From positions 16,816,887 through 16,876,886 of the forward strand of contig NC_064034.1 of the NCBI RefSeq assembly GCF_932526225.1: a DNA stretch of 60,000 nucleotides, read 5' to 3'. The notes beneath the pieces are model-generated. The model made no database searches and had not been told where the DNA came from. It was given only the letters and a program-made list of their open reading frames with translations. The translations under genes and the position numbers were made by a program. Source of the stretch: Nematostella vectensis. Lineage: Eukaryota > Cnidaria > Anthozoa > Actiniaria > Edwardsiidae. Below, piece by piece: positions 50,976-60,000 of the stretch. Each line of letters starts with the position of its first letter. Positions within the stretch are counted from its first letter, which is position 1.

Positions 50976-53628
50976 GCCAGCAGTTGTTAGGCATTTTAGC
51001 ACATGAATAATTGCCCGTAAAACCGATTGAACGATTTTATTCCAACCCACCGCTCCAGCGCCCCCTCCCCCCAAAAAAACACCACCATTATCGCCACCAT
51101 CACCACTTTAAACACCAGCATCATTACGATCACTAATCACCATCATCACCACCATCATTGCAATCACAAAAAAATCATCACTACCACCACCACCATCCCT
51201 ATACAGCATCATTACATATCACTATAACCACCACTATCATTGCAATCACCATCACTACCACCATCACTAACACCACCATCATTGCAATCAACATCACTAC
51301 CACCACAACCATCACTATACAGCATCATTACATATCACCTTCATCGCCATCACCACTTTAAACACCAGCATCATTGCGATTACCATTATCGCCACCTCCA
51401 CCGCCACCATCACCACTTTAAACACCAGCATCATTACAATCAATAATCATCACCATCACCACCGCCATCGTCACAATAACCACCACCCTCATTAATCACC
51501 ACTTACCATCACTACTACCACAACCATCACTAACACCACCATCATTGCAATCAACATCACTACCACCACAACCATCACTATACAGCATCATTACATATCA
51601 CCTTCATCGCCATCACCACTTTAAACACCACCATCATTAAGATTACCATTATCGCCACCACCACCGCCACCATCACCACTTTAAACACCAGCTTCATCAC
51701 AATCAATAATCACCACCACCATCATTATCATCGCCATCATTACCATCACCATCATTATCGTCACCATCATTACCATCACCATCATTATCGTCACCATCAT
51801 TACCACCACCATCATTATCATCGCCATCATCGCCATCACCATCATTATCATCGCCATCATTATCATCACCATCATTATCATCGCCATCATTATCGTCACC
51901 ATCATTATCGTCACCATCATTATCGTCACCATCATTATCGTCACCATGATTATCGTCACCATGATTATCATCACCATCATTATCATCCCCATCATTATCG
52001 TCACCAACCACCACACCTAGGTTCGTAGCAGGGGTGGGGCACTGGGGGCATGTGCCCCCCACAATTATAAGGAAATTACCATTGGGGGCGTGGCTGTGCC
52101 CCCCCAAATTTTCTTAATGTTTCTGTATTGTGCCCCCTCTCCTCAATCTTACGTGGCCTGCTACGGCTCTGACACCACCATCACCATTTTAAACCCTACC
52201 ATCATAACGATAACCGTTATCGCCATCGCCATCAACCACCAACAGCAGCATAAACACCATATCACGCAGTTATTACTACCAACATCATGGTCCCCACTAC
52301 CACCATCATATACCATTCACCACCAGGCGCGTACTGCAGGATTTGCTGAGGGGGGAGAGGGGATGGGGGGGGGGGGGCTGTTTTTAACCTCTTTAGACCG
52401 CCTATTCATTTTTACCATTTTATTTTTACCATTCATTTTCCCGCCTCCTTTTTACCATTCATTTACCAAGGGTACATTGCTTAGAGAAATTAAATTTTTT
52501 GAGAGCTTAGTTCCTTCAAAAAGCCGTCTCTTGTAAGAAAGAAGATACAAAAGATATTTACTTTGATTTGATAGTTCTATAAACTTAGATGGAGAGCTAA
52601 AAGTTTTATTTCATAGGTGTTGATGAAAAAATCTAAGATTCGCGCACAGTCAATCAAAAGTGCAACAGTCACTGTTGGTGTCGCGAATTTTGAAACTTTG
52701 TACAAGTTGTAGAAATACATGTTGAAGTAAAATAATTTTGCTGTAATAAAGTACTGCATTGTAAATGTAGTCAATATTGTCGGCTTGTTTTATCTAACTA
52801 GGCTCAGTGTTTGGCTGGATTGTTATCGTTACAACGAACAGTGAAAACGAGAGACTCCCCGCCAAGAGCCTAGGTTCACTATTTTATACTGGAACCTCGT
52901 GTTTAAAAGAGTTCGATACATGACACATTTGTGTTTGTGAAATTTCCGTACAGATTTCCCACCACGTTCCAAGATTTTCCAGTTATTTGATATAAACCTT
53001 TATATATGTTTATTGATGAGATAAAATGAAAATGCAATGTTCTTCAAGACCCAGCCACACAATAGAGGGAATACAACGAGATAAGAGCATTGGATATTCT
53101 TGAATATCTTATATGTTCACAGGACCGTGCACTAAATAAGGATAAACTCTGACAATGTCGTCCCCACATCCCACATACCTTATGTGAGTAAGGCCGGAAT
53201 AGCCTTGACTCAAAACTTCGTTATTCCTTTTCCCTCAAGAAATATTTTAATTAGTTCTCATGGAAGACATCGCAGCATTAGATACCGTTATACAGCGCCA
53301 TAATAACTGAGGCACCGGTCTTTATCTTGCCATTTTATAATGAGAAAGAGAAAGTTATTGCCCGCCCCTTTTTCAAAGCTAATTATCTCACATCTTTTAA
53401 TTGGTGCTCCTGATCCCCTCAATCAGTTTTAGTTCGATTTAATGTATCTGAAGCAGCGTTATCAGATAATAGAAATATCTTACAGGCATGTCGGGCCTAA
53501 TTCACCCAAAGAAAGCGCGCAAAATTTCTCATTTATCTTAGCTTTTTGTCATAGCGATTTTCTTATAAAACCGAATTTCTCAAGATTGCGTTTCTTTGTC
53601 ATGATTTTCTTAGATATTAACTCATTAG
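50976..53628. repeat. 2.6-kb tandem duplication, copy B
   Basis: The second copy of the unit at 48361-50975, same orientation, with scattered substitutions and different triplet-repeat lengths. The first base after the shared end (53629, gtttttgtcaaaac) marks where the ancestral right flank resumes. Confidence 0.88.
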
Positions 53629-54342
53629 GTTTTTGTCAAAACATCGTTTCTTTTGGCGCCGTCAAGTCTGTGATATGCCCGTTCGCTTTTAAAATAAGCG
53701 CACAACTGTTGTACGAAGGTTTGTGCTCGATTTTTCTAATGCGCATCACAGTCATAAATACCTTCTTTCCTGTTTAGGAATTACAGCATTGAGGCATTAT
53801 TTTTTTATCGTGTTATAAATATGGTCAAAAACATTGTCGTATGCCCTTCACTTTGAAACAAATGTTTTTGGCTGAAACGTTTATCAAGTCCTTCCCGCTT
53901 CTCTAAGAGGTGACCCATGAACCAATCGATCTTTTTGCCAGGGGCTCATACGTACAGAATTTTTTCTTGCTGTCCGATCTTACTGGTCGAAAACGAAAAT
54001 CACAATTTAATTGATTAAATTACAAAATAAAAAAAATAAGCTTCGTGGCAAAAAGACACAGTAAATATCCACTTATAATAAGCAAGCAACGATTTGTAAA
54101 AAAATATCTTATACAGGGAGCCTGAAGCTAAACGCGGCTGCTTAGGGGAATGATATTTTGATAGATATTATATTCGGCTTGTAAACACGCAAGAAAACAC
54201 ATGCTTTGGGGGGTTTGAATTCACGAAGGCAAAAAAAATATATCAGCCGTGCTGAATCCTTTCCTTAAGGGTCAGTCCCGAGTCCATTCTGGTTTTTCCA
54301 AATTTCTATGCTACCCGATGACCCGATGGGCGTTTGATTGAT
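53629..54342. other. Upstream region of the Boule-like gene
   Basis: AT-rich sequence with no ORF of note. The 54400-54478 segment is pyrimidine-rich and probably 5' UTR. Confidence 0.4.
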
Positions 54343-54375
54343 TGACGTTTGACGTCGTATGACGTAAGGCACGTG
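54343..54375 (+). promoter_or_regulatory. Cluster of three CRE-like half-sites and an E-box
   Basis: TGACGT occurs three times (54343, 54350, 54360), followed by CACGTG at 54370, all about 105-135 bp upstream of the Boule-like start codon. Known CREB/ATF factors bind TGACGTCA-like sites and bHLH-Zip factors bind CACGTG. Their use here is inferred from clustering near a gene start. Confidence 0.4.
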
Positions 54376-54478
54376 TTGATCACTTTTCTCTTCTCTACCA
54401 TCGCTGTTGGTTTGTGACTGCAAACGTTCTCTTGTATTAATTTCTTTTCTCTTTTCATTGTTTAACCTTTTCTTTAAA

Positions 54479-55213
54479 ATGGGAGATCAAGATATCAGCA
54501 AGCGTATCTTCGTCAAAGGTTTCAACCGTGAAACCACAGAAAGTGAACTTAGAGCTTTTTTCGAAGAATACGGTGTGGTGAAGGAGAGCAAGATCGTGAG
54601 AGACAAACACGGAGTGAGCAAAGGTTATGCATTTATTACGTTTGAAAGTCAAGAAGTCGCCGACGGATTGCGAGACAATAAAGGACTTGATTTCAAAGAC
54701 AAAGTATTGAGTATCGGTCAAGCGGTTAGGAGGAAGAGTAGCCGATCGTACTCAAGGCATTTTCACTGGCAATCCGGCCACAGACAAGATCTGTTCCAAG
54801 ATGGCGCCACTTCTGGCATCTTCTACTCGGCTTCTGTCGACGGAAACACAGTTTACTACCCGATACAGCATCCACAGTTTATGGTGGTTGCACAACCATC
54901 ATATTCTCCTCATCTTGGCTACCCATCGCAGAGCCTGTACCAGCCTTCTCCTCACCCATCTACTCATTTATACTCGCCGAACGCCCAAGCAGCGATGGTC
55001 GGAGGGCCGTATGTGACAACTGCAACGCTTCCATTGGCATGGAACGACTACACTTCTTTCAACCGGGTGCGACCGATCGCATCTAGCGAGACTACAGAAG
55101 GCATTGTGAGCACATCACCTAGCACAACATCTCAAATCGTAACCTTAGCTATCCCAGAGGGGAACTTTGTGTCAGATGGGAGCGCCGTAGATCCGATAAC
55201 GACACAGGTATAG
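54479..55213 (+). CDS. boule: DAZ/Boule-type RRM RNA-binding protein
   Basis: A 244-residue protein. Known DAZ-family members bind 3' UTRs of germ-cell mRNAs and promote their translation in meiosis. One RRM spans residues 8-87: RNP2 is RIFVKGF (9-15; the usual FVGG is FVKG) and RNP1 is KGYAFITF (48-55). The linking segment SKIVRDKHGVSKGY and the end FKDKVLSIGQAVRRK match Boule better than hnRNP or Musashi. The rest is Tyr/Pro/Ser/Gln-rich (SYSPHLGYPSQSLYQPSPHP), like the DAZ-motif region. The start is the ATG at 54479 (AAAATGGGAG); an upstream extension of the frame begins only with TTG. The whole reading frame is one exon, unlike known bilaterian boule genes. The last codons ACA CAG GTA TAG could also be a splice donor (CAG|gtatag), so a further 3' exon is possible. 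Confidence 0.75.
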   Translation: MGDQDISKRIFVKGFNRETTESELRAFFEEYGVVKESKIVRDKHGVSKGYAFITFESQEVADGLRDNKGLDFKDKVLSIGQAVRRKSSRSYSRHFHWQSGHRQDLFQDGATSGIFYSASVDGNTVYYPIQHPQFMVVAQPSYSPHLGYPSQSLYQPSPHPSTHLYSPNAQAAMVGGPYVTTATLPLAWNDYTSFNRVRPIASSETTEGIVSTSPSTTSQIVTLAIPEGNFVSDGSAVDPITTQV

Positions 55214-55933
55214 TTCATTCACGGCAAGACCCCAACAAGATCGATTCCCGCGCTTTTTTTAGTACAGTCAATTTTTTCCCAAGTGGGCTTTAAAATTCAA
55301 ACAACCCCCAAATTTACCAGTTTGACATTCCTTAAACCTTGTTAGAATTTGAAATAATGGTATTCTTCGTATTTTTTCCCAGCTTATTGCGGTTGAAACG
55401 GCAAAGATCAAGCCAGAAAAGCCGGCAGCAGTTAGGTTTATTACTAAAACCGACCAGTAGTAGAGGGTTTTTTCCAAGTATAACATCATACAACAACAAA
55501 GGAGAGATAAACAACGATAAGCTTATATAGTAATCAATGTCCACTTGATACAATGTGCAGTCCTAGCTAGCTGATTTGATAATAATTCTGTACTCAGGAA
55601 GGAAAACTTAAAATAGCAAAATATAATCATACCAGCAACTCAGCTGACTTTTAACTTGAAACTTTATCCGTGAAAATTGGAAAGTATGTTCTATAAACGA
55701 ATTCCTAAATATCATAACAACTGTATTTATTAGGCTCCACCTACCTTTCGAAGGTATCTCTACTGCAATATGCAAATATCTATTATTAAACAGATTAATT
55801 TTCTTATGAAATACTGCATATAATGTGTAGACACTGTGAATGTCATTCACTGCCTCTTTCCCAAAAAAATATAAATTGTTGAGATTCCTTTAAGACTTAC
55901 CTACCTTGCACATTATTCACTAATATGGTACTA

Positions 55934-56041
55934 ACCACAATCTGATTGGCTGATATGGGCATTAAAGATCTCTATATGATCTGATTAGCGAATCAAATCA
56001 TATAGATCTTTATGCCCATCCCAGCCAATCAGATTGTGGTA
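55934..56041. mobile_element. MITE-like foldback element
   Basis: Arms 55934-55980 and 55997-56041 are inverted (CCACAATCTGATTGGCTG and complement, GGGCAT...AGATC) around a 16-bp loop, with a small number of mismatches. Non-coding. Confidence 0.75.
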
Positions 56042-57500
56042 AGTGGGGTCACAGAACTGTAAAAAAACTCAAAGGTTTCTAACTTAACGCAACAAACTTA
56101 AATGCAATGCACTGAAAACCATAAACAAAGCTATATCACATCAAGCATTATTTAACTTATATTTCTGACAGCCCATAGCAAAATGGGAAGTCAAGTGAGG
56201 TAATGCCTCACTTAAAGCTTCTATTCCATAATTTATTAATCTTGGAAGTATAAACTAGTAGCTTAGGACACTGTATGAACTGTGCAGTGATGTTAAGTGT
56301 AAAGTATAAATTATAGGCTAATGTATAGATAAATAAGTGAAGTGATTAAAGGTTATAACCAGATTTTAATAATATGGATTTGTGTTTATCATTTTAGTGT
56401 TTTGACTGTTTTCAGAAGTTGCATCAGCCCCTGAGGTTCAAATAGAAAAATCAGAACCCATTACACTTATGACAACAGTAACATCTTCAAAATATGGATG
56501 AAGATGGCATATTTTGACTTAGAGGGGCTTTGACAAGGCTACATGACTAATAAACATTTTTTTTATTTAAAAATATATGTCATTAATATAGAAATTGTCT
56601 AGCCTACAAAACAATCCAAAAAATATTCCCAAAATATAGTTCCATTCTCTTGAGCTTGGAATATATACACCATTACTTAAAACATATCAAGGTTATTCCA
56701 TGTAGAGGGGGCCGTAGAGGAGATCAAAGAAATATGGTAAAATATGTTTATCATGGTTCAGCCCTTTTGCATTTGAAAACAAAATAAACAAAGATTTCAC
56801 CTTTTCTTCAGTTAGCTCTCTGCCCCTTACAAATTGAAAAGGATATGCAACCACCACCAAACAAACCTTGGCCTTCCTAACCCTTCATACTTGACCTCAC
56901 CAAGCCGTGCACAATTGCCCCGAAGCACACCTTTGTAAGATTTGTATTTAATTCAAAATAAAGTAATGCAGCTTCTCTGATCTGTGAGTTTAGTATGGAT
57001 ATATATGAACAGATATATTTGTATAGATACATATGAACAGATGGGGGTGATAGTCCACAAAAACAATGTTAACCCCAAGGGATAGCACTTTGGGTGTGGT
57101 CAACAGAAATTTGTATCACTAAAAGATAGTACAGTTGTGATTGAAGAAATTTATAAGCACTAAAAAGACAATTTCAGTTTTCCTGAAGATGTCACCATCG
57201 AGCACCTCTTTTCTGATTATATTCATGACCAATGTTAAGATCCCCTAGCATAAGATGACCCCCTATGGAAAAGCAGTTAGTAGAATTTTATACCCTAAAA
57301 GATAGGACTACTCACCCTGTACTTTTATGTAGTCCCCTCCTCCCGGATGATTAAGGAGATTAAGGTTACAGTAGCACTCAATAAATTGTGTCATACAGTA
57401 GAAATATATCACATTAGAACCAATACGAGAATATAACTCACGGGACTGAAGTATCTGAATGACAAAGACTATAGTCAATTTTTAGCCCAACCAAAAAAGC
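56042..57500. other. Region without a recognisable gene
   Basis: AT-rich. It contains a dispersed repeat at 57040-57360 (related to 38385-38815). A plausible acceptor at 56416 opens a 28-codon frame to a TGA at 56498-56500, but its phase does not fit the Boule-like donor. Confidence 0.45.
57040..57360. mobile_element. Dispersed repeat, copy B (related to 38385-38815)
   Basis: Same blocks and order as 38385-38815 (GGGATAGCACTTTGGGTGTGG, ATAGCA/AAGCAGTTAGTAGAAT, CCCTAAAAGATAGGAC). It shows the repeat family is present at two loci 19 kb apart in the same orientation. Confidence 0.6.
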
Positions 57501-57514
57501 CCGTTGTTTCAATG

Positions 57515-58715
57515 GGAGCACTGTACAGGACCCGAAATGGTCCCAGGACCCGAAACGATCCCAGGCCCCGAAACGATCCCCAAAAGTACCCCAACTGATC
57601 CCGGGACCCGAAACGATCCCCAAGAGTCCCCGAAATAAACCCCAAGGAATTACAGTAATGGACAACTAAAGGAATGTGTAAGGATTGGCTTTAAGTTTTA
57701 AAAACATATGAAACATTTAGCTTTGTTTGTGTTATTAAAAGGTAATTTACATTAACTAAAACTATAGTATTAAGATTTTTATATACGACTGCGGGGGAAA
57801 TAAAGTGGTTGAGTCAGAAATTGGGGTCAACTAACAATTCCTGTGATAGTAATTTGAGGAGCCCGGCGTGGATAAATCATTTTTACATAACAAGCCATAA
57901 AAGAAAGTCTTTACAGATGGGACATGCTGCTTTACATAGGAAGCGAAATGTTTTAAAGTTATTTTTTGGCATGTTTGTTTTCGGTGAATGAAAGACCTAT
58001 CATATCACGAGATCATGCCGGGGTGTACGCACGACTACATGAGGAAATTCAAAACTCACATAATATTGCTTTCACATCCTCTTAATATTTTGCATCGGTT
58101 GTAGAAGGGTTGTTCGAGTGTATTACTCAGTGTGCTTTTGTCATTCCATCTTCTCGCCCAAACCGGCTGCCTAAAATGTGTCGGTAAATATTCGCTCGTG
58201 TGAACAAGGATTTCGTGGTGAAATACATGTTTGGTTGTCAGATGAATATTAATTTTTAGGGGTGATGTTTACCGGAAATGAGATTTATAGGTTCGGAGTC
58301 ATGTGTCGGAACCGCAAAATGTTAAGAGTGTGATGGAAGGCCAAAAGTATGGTTGATCTGAGCAAAGCTGCGCTATGTTTATGCTATATTCCTTTCAGTA
58401 GCAAGTTAAAGTTGTGTATTTGTTTTGGACTCTGTTTATGGGTTTAACGCCGGGCAATGTAATAAATAGAAGTATTGCGTTGGAATTAAATATTTTTAAG
58501 TCACGTTGTTTAGAAATCGAGTCGCTGTTAACCCTTTATTATGCTTCAAGAATTGCAAGTATTTCTTCTGCTTTCCCTTTGTCCATTACCGCAATTCCTT
58601 GGGGTTGATTTCGGGGACTCCTCGGTATCGTTTCGGGTCCGAGGATCAGTTGGGGTACTTTTGGGGATCATTTCGGGTATCGTTTCGGGTCCTGGGATCA
58701 TTTCGGGTCCTGTAC
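57515..58715. mobile_element. 1.2-kb element with long composite inverted repeats
   Basis: Arms at about 57519-57665 and 58582-58712 are inverted copies, running from GCACTGTACAGGACCCGAAA to GGAATTACAGTAATGGAC. Each arm is itself built from five or six ~20-bp units (CCCGAAACGATCCC). The 0.9-kb centre has only short ORFs. This suits a foldback transposon, though two independent inverted insertions cannot be excluded. Confidence 0.65.
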
Positions 58716-58867
58716 AGCACTCCGTTATGCCCATACCCTCGAGTACCCTGTGGCAGGGTCGAGCTAGTCCCAGTCTCCAAGAAAGTCAAATGACAAGACC
58801 CGCGGTAAGGCTTGAAGTTTGTGTGACTGAAGCTTAGAGTTTTTTAGCTGAGGTTGAAGTTGCCGAG

Positions 58868-58954
58868 ATGGGTCGTGAAAAAGCACTTTGGCGACAGAAA
58901 ATGAAAGTGCACAGATCTCGAAGGATTTGGAATCCCTACAAACCCAAACTAGAG
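58868..58954 (+). CDS. Possible first coding exon of an unidentified gene
   Basis: ATG at 58868 sits in a strong start context (GCCGAGATGG). It opens 29 codons (MGREKALWRQKMKVHR..., basic, ending NPYKPKLE) to a donor AGAG|gtacga. The unspliced frame continues to a TAG at 59074. No family recognised. The donor is phase 0 and does not fit directly onto the candidate exon at 59423. Confidence 0.3.
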
Positions 58955-59422
58955 GTACGAAAGCTTTACTATTCTGCTAGTGAATTATTGTGGCGGGAAT
59001 GCTACAAACATGCCATGGAACCAAGCGCGATTTGCGGGAGCTTCACAACACAGCAGGCCATTTTTATCTTGTCCTAGCCCGCACTTGTTTATTTTAATAA
59101 TAATTAATAATTTAATAATTTTAAAAAGCTGAATTGTCACCAGTTTACTTCCGGTCGATTACGTAACAATCTCCGATGATTTTTAACGGAAACGCATGTC
59201 AAATATCTCGGGTTCTAATAGATTCTTTTGTCTTTTAACGGTTGAGGTTTCCGTCGGACCTCCGGAAGTGGACTGGGGGTATTTTTGGTGGGGCTTTATT
59301 CAAACCCTGCGCCCACCAACAAAAACAGTAACAACAACAATTTTTTCTCACATTTGCTTTGTCTTACACATATTTTTCTCCATATTTCATCTATTTTTGC
59401 CCCGTTTTCTTTTTCATTACAG

Positions 59423-59520
59423 ACTGGCTATAGGCCTCGCTACACACAAGATTTTGTGGGGTAACCCCACACTGTTGTTATACATGGCATGTACCCTAGT
59501 CATACCAGCAATAATCTTTG
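59423..59520 (+). CDS. Possible exon encoding a transmembrane segment
   Basis: A 98-bp segment bounded by a good acceptor (ttttcattacag) and donor (g|gtaagt). In the frame needing two bases from a prior exon it reads LAIGLATHKILWGNP, then a hydrophobic stretch LLLYMACTLVIPAIIFG. It may belong to the gene starting at 58868 through an unseen middle exon. The protein is not identified. Confidence 0.35.
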
Positions 59521-60000
59521 GTAAGTTTGTATTTTGACTACAATAGCTATTATTTTTTTCTGAGTATGAATACTGGTAAAAATTGTTATTTACAAACCGG
59601 GTAAGAAACTTTCTTGAGAGACAAAATATTTAGTTCTGTTCTTATGCTATACTAGCTGTCAACTCACCCGCATTAGGCGGCTGTCACAAGGTCTTGCACC
59701 TCATCAAGAAGCCTAATTTTTGTGAGATTCAAGTTCTTTGCAGCAAATAAAGAGTTGAGGAGTCGTATTATGATGAATTTCAGCACAGCTAAGTTTTCTG
59801 CAGCCCAGGCCATAACTGAAATCCTTGTGATTAAAAATTGTCCGGAGCCCACGCTTGTTCAAACTTTGTCAATTTGTCAATGTTTCTTGCACCACAAAAG
59901 TGCCACACCAAGCTACAATATTGAAAATGCTGAAGAGTATGGGATTTGTACAAGTTAAGCAACACTTCACTCAAAATCAACTTTATATTCTCACAATTGC
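59521..60000 (+). other. Right edge, uncertain coding
   Basis: An open frame from about 59735 to 59958 (contains MMNFSTAKFSAAQAITEIL, ends EEYGICTS) lacks an ATG at its 5' side and could be a further exon or a decayed one. Nothing decisive is visible. Confidence 0.2.

Noticed and set aside
49028-52107. Asp/Gly- and Met/Val-rich minus-strand ORFs
   Set aside because: They arise from CAT/CAC triplet arrays.
54407-54478. Extending the Boule-like protein upstream
   Set aside because: The upstream frame starts with TTG and is pyrimidine-rich UTR-like sequence. The ATG at 54479 directly precedes the RRM.
56417-56500. Extra 3' exon of the Boule-like gene (VASAPEVQIEKSEPITL...)
   Set aside because: The acceptor is good, but this frame needs one leftover base, while the possible donor at 55207 is phase 0. 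The phase-0 reading stops after nine codons.
1-60000. tRNA, rRNA or other structured RNA genes
   Set aside because: I looked for tRNA A/B-box patterns such as GGTTCGAATCC and for rRNA-like conserved blocks and found none I could support by eye.

Overview
The window is animal nuclear DNA: intron-rich genes with GT-AG splicing, metazoan protein families (axonemal dynein, a voltage-gated K+ channel, a DAZ/Boule RNA-binding protein), and introns full of minisatellites, microsatellites and foldback elements. An invertebrate, probably a cnidarian such as an anthozoan, fits best. That is an inference from gene style; no marker in the window decides it.

563-37469 (+): the 3' part of an axonemal dynein heavy chain gene, closest to DNAH6. 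I assembled 38 exons from acceptor/donor sites and protein similarity. Together they give 4953 nt, exactly 1651 codons with the stop, covering the end of AAA4, the stalk with its microtubule-binding domain, AAA5, AAA6 and the C-terminal domain. A poly(A) signal follows at 37738. The 5' part of the gene lies left of the window.

The introns of this gene hold the most unusual structure. Several carry tandem arrays seeded at the exon edge, so that splice donors or acceptors, with adjoining coding sequence, are copied again and again: exon 7, exon 12, and the start of exon 30 (12 acceptors). At the end of exon 31 there are 33 extra 73-bp units, giving 34 donors. Other arrays abut the acceptors of exons 14 and 26. 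The 13.3-kb intron 29 also holds two near-identical tandem copies (18589-24058 and 24081-29524) of a 5.4-kb tyrosine-recombinase transposon (Crypton-like). It is encoded on the minus strand, has intact 888-aa ORFs and short inverted ends, and carries a dense set of subterminal GTTACAAAAAGGAAC-type repeats. The pair sits inside a TTCA/TTTA microsatellite.

39245-42488 (-): a Shal/Kv4-like voltage-gated K+ channel, three exons recovered, with the N-terminal start not found. The selectivity filter is split by an intron, the S6 hinge is PAP instead of PVP, and the C-terminus ends in a class I PDZ ligand.

42489-54400: no convincing gene. It holds microsatellites, minisatellites and a 2.6-kb tandem duplication (48361-53628) rich in CAT/CAC triplets.

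54479-55213 (+): a single-exon DAZ/Boule-type RRM protein, with three TGACGT half-sites and an E-box about 110 bp upstream of the ATG. To its right are a foldback element, a 1.2-kb element with long composite inverted repeats, and a possible gene start at 58868 that runs towards the right edge. Dynein DNAH6 (cilia and flagella) and a Boule-like protein (germline in known animals) are unrelated neighbours; I see no operon-like link.
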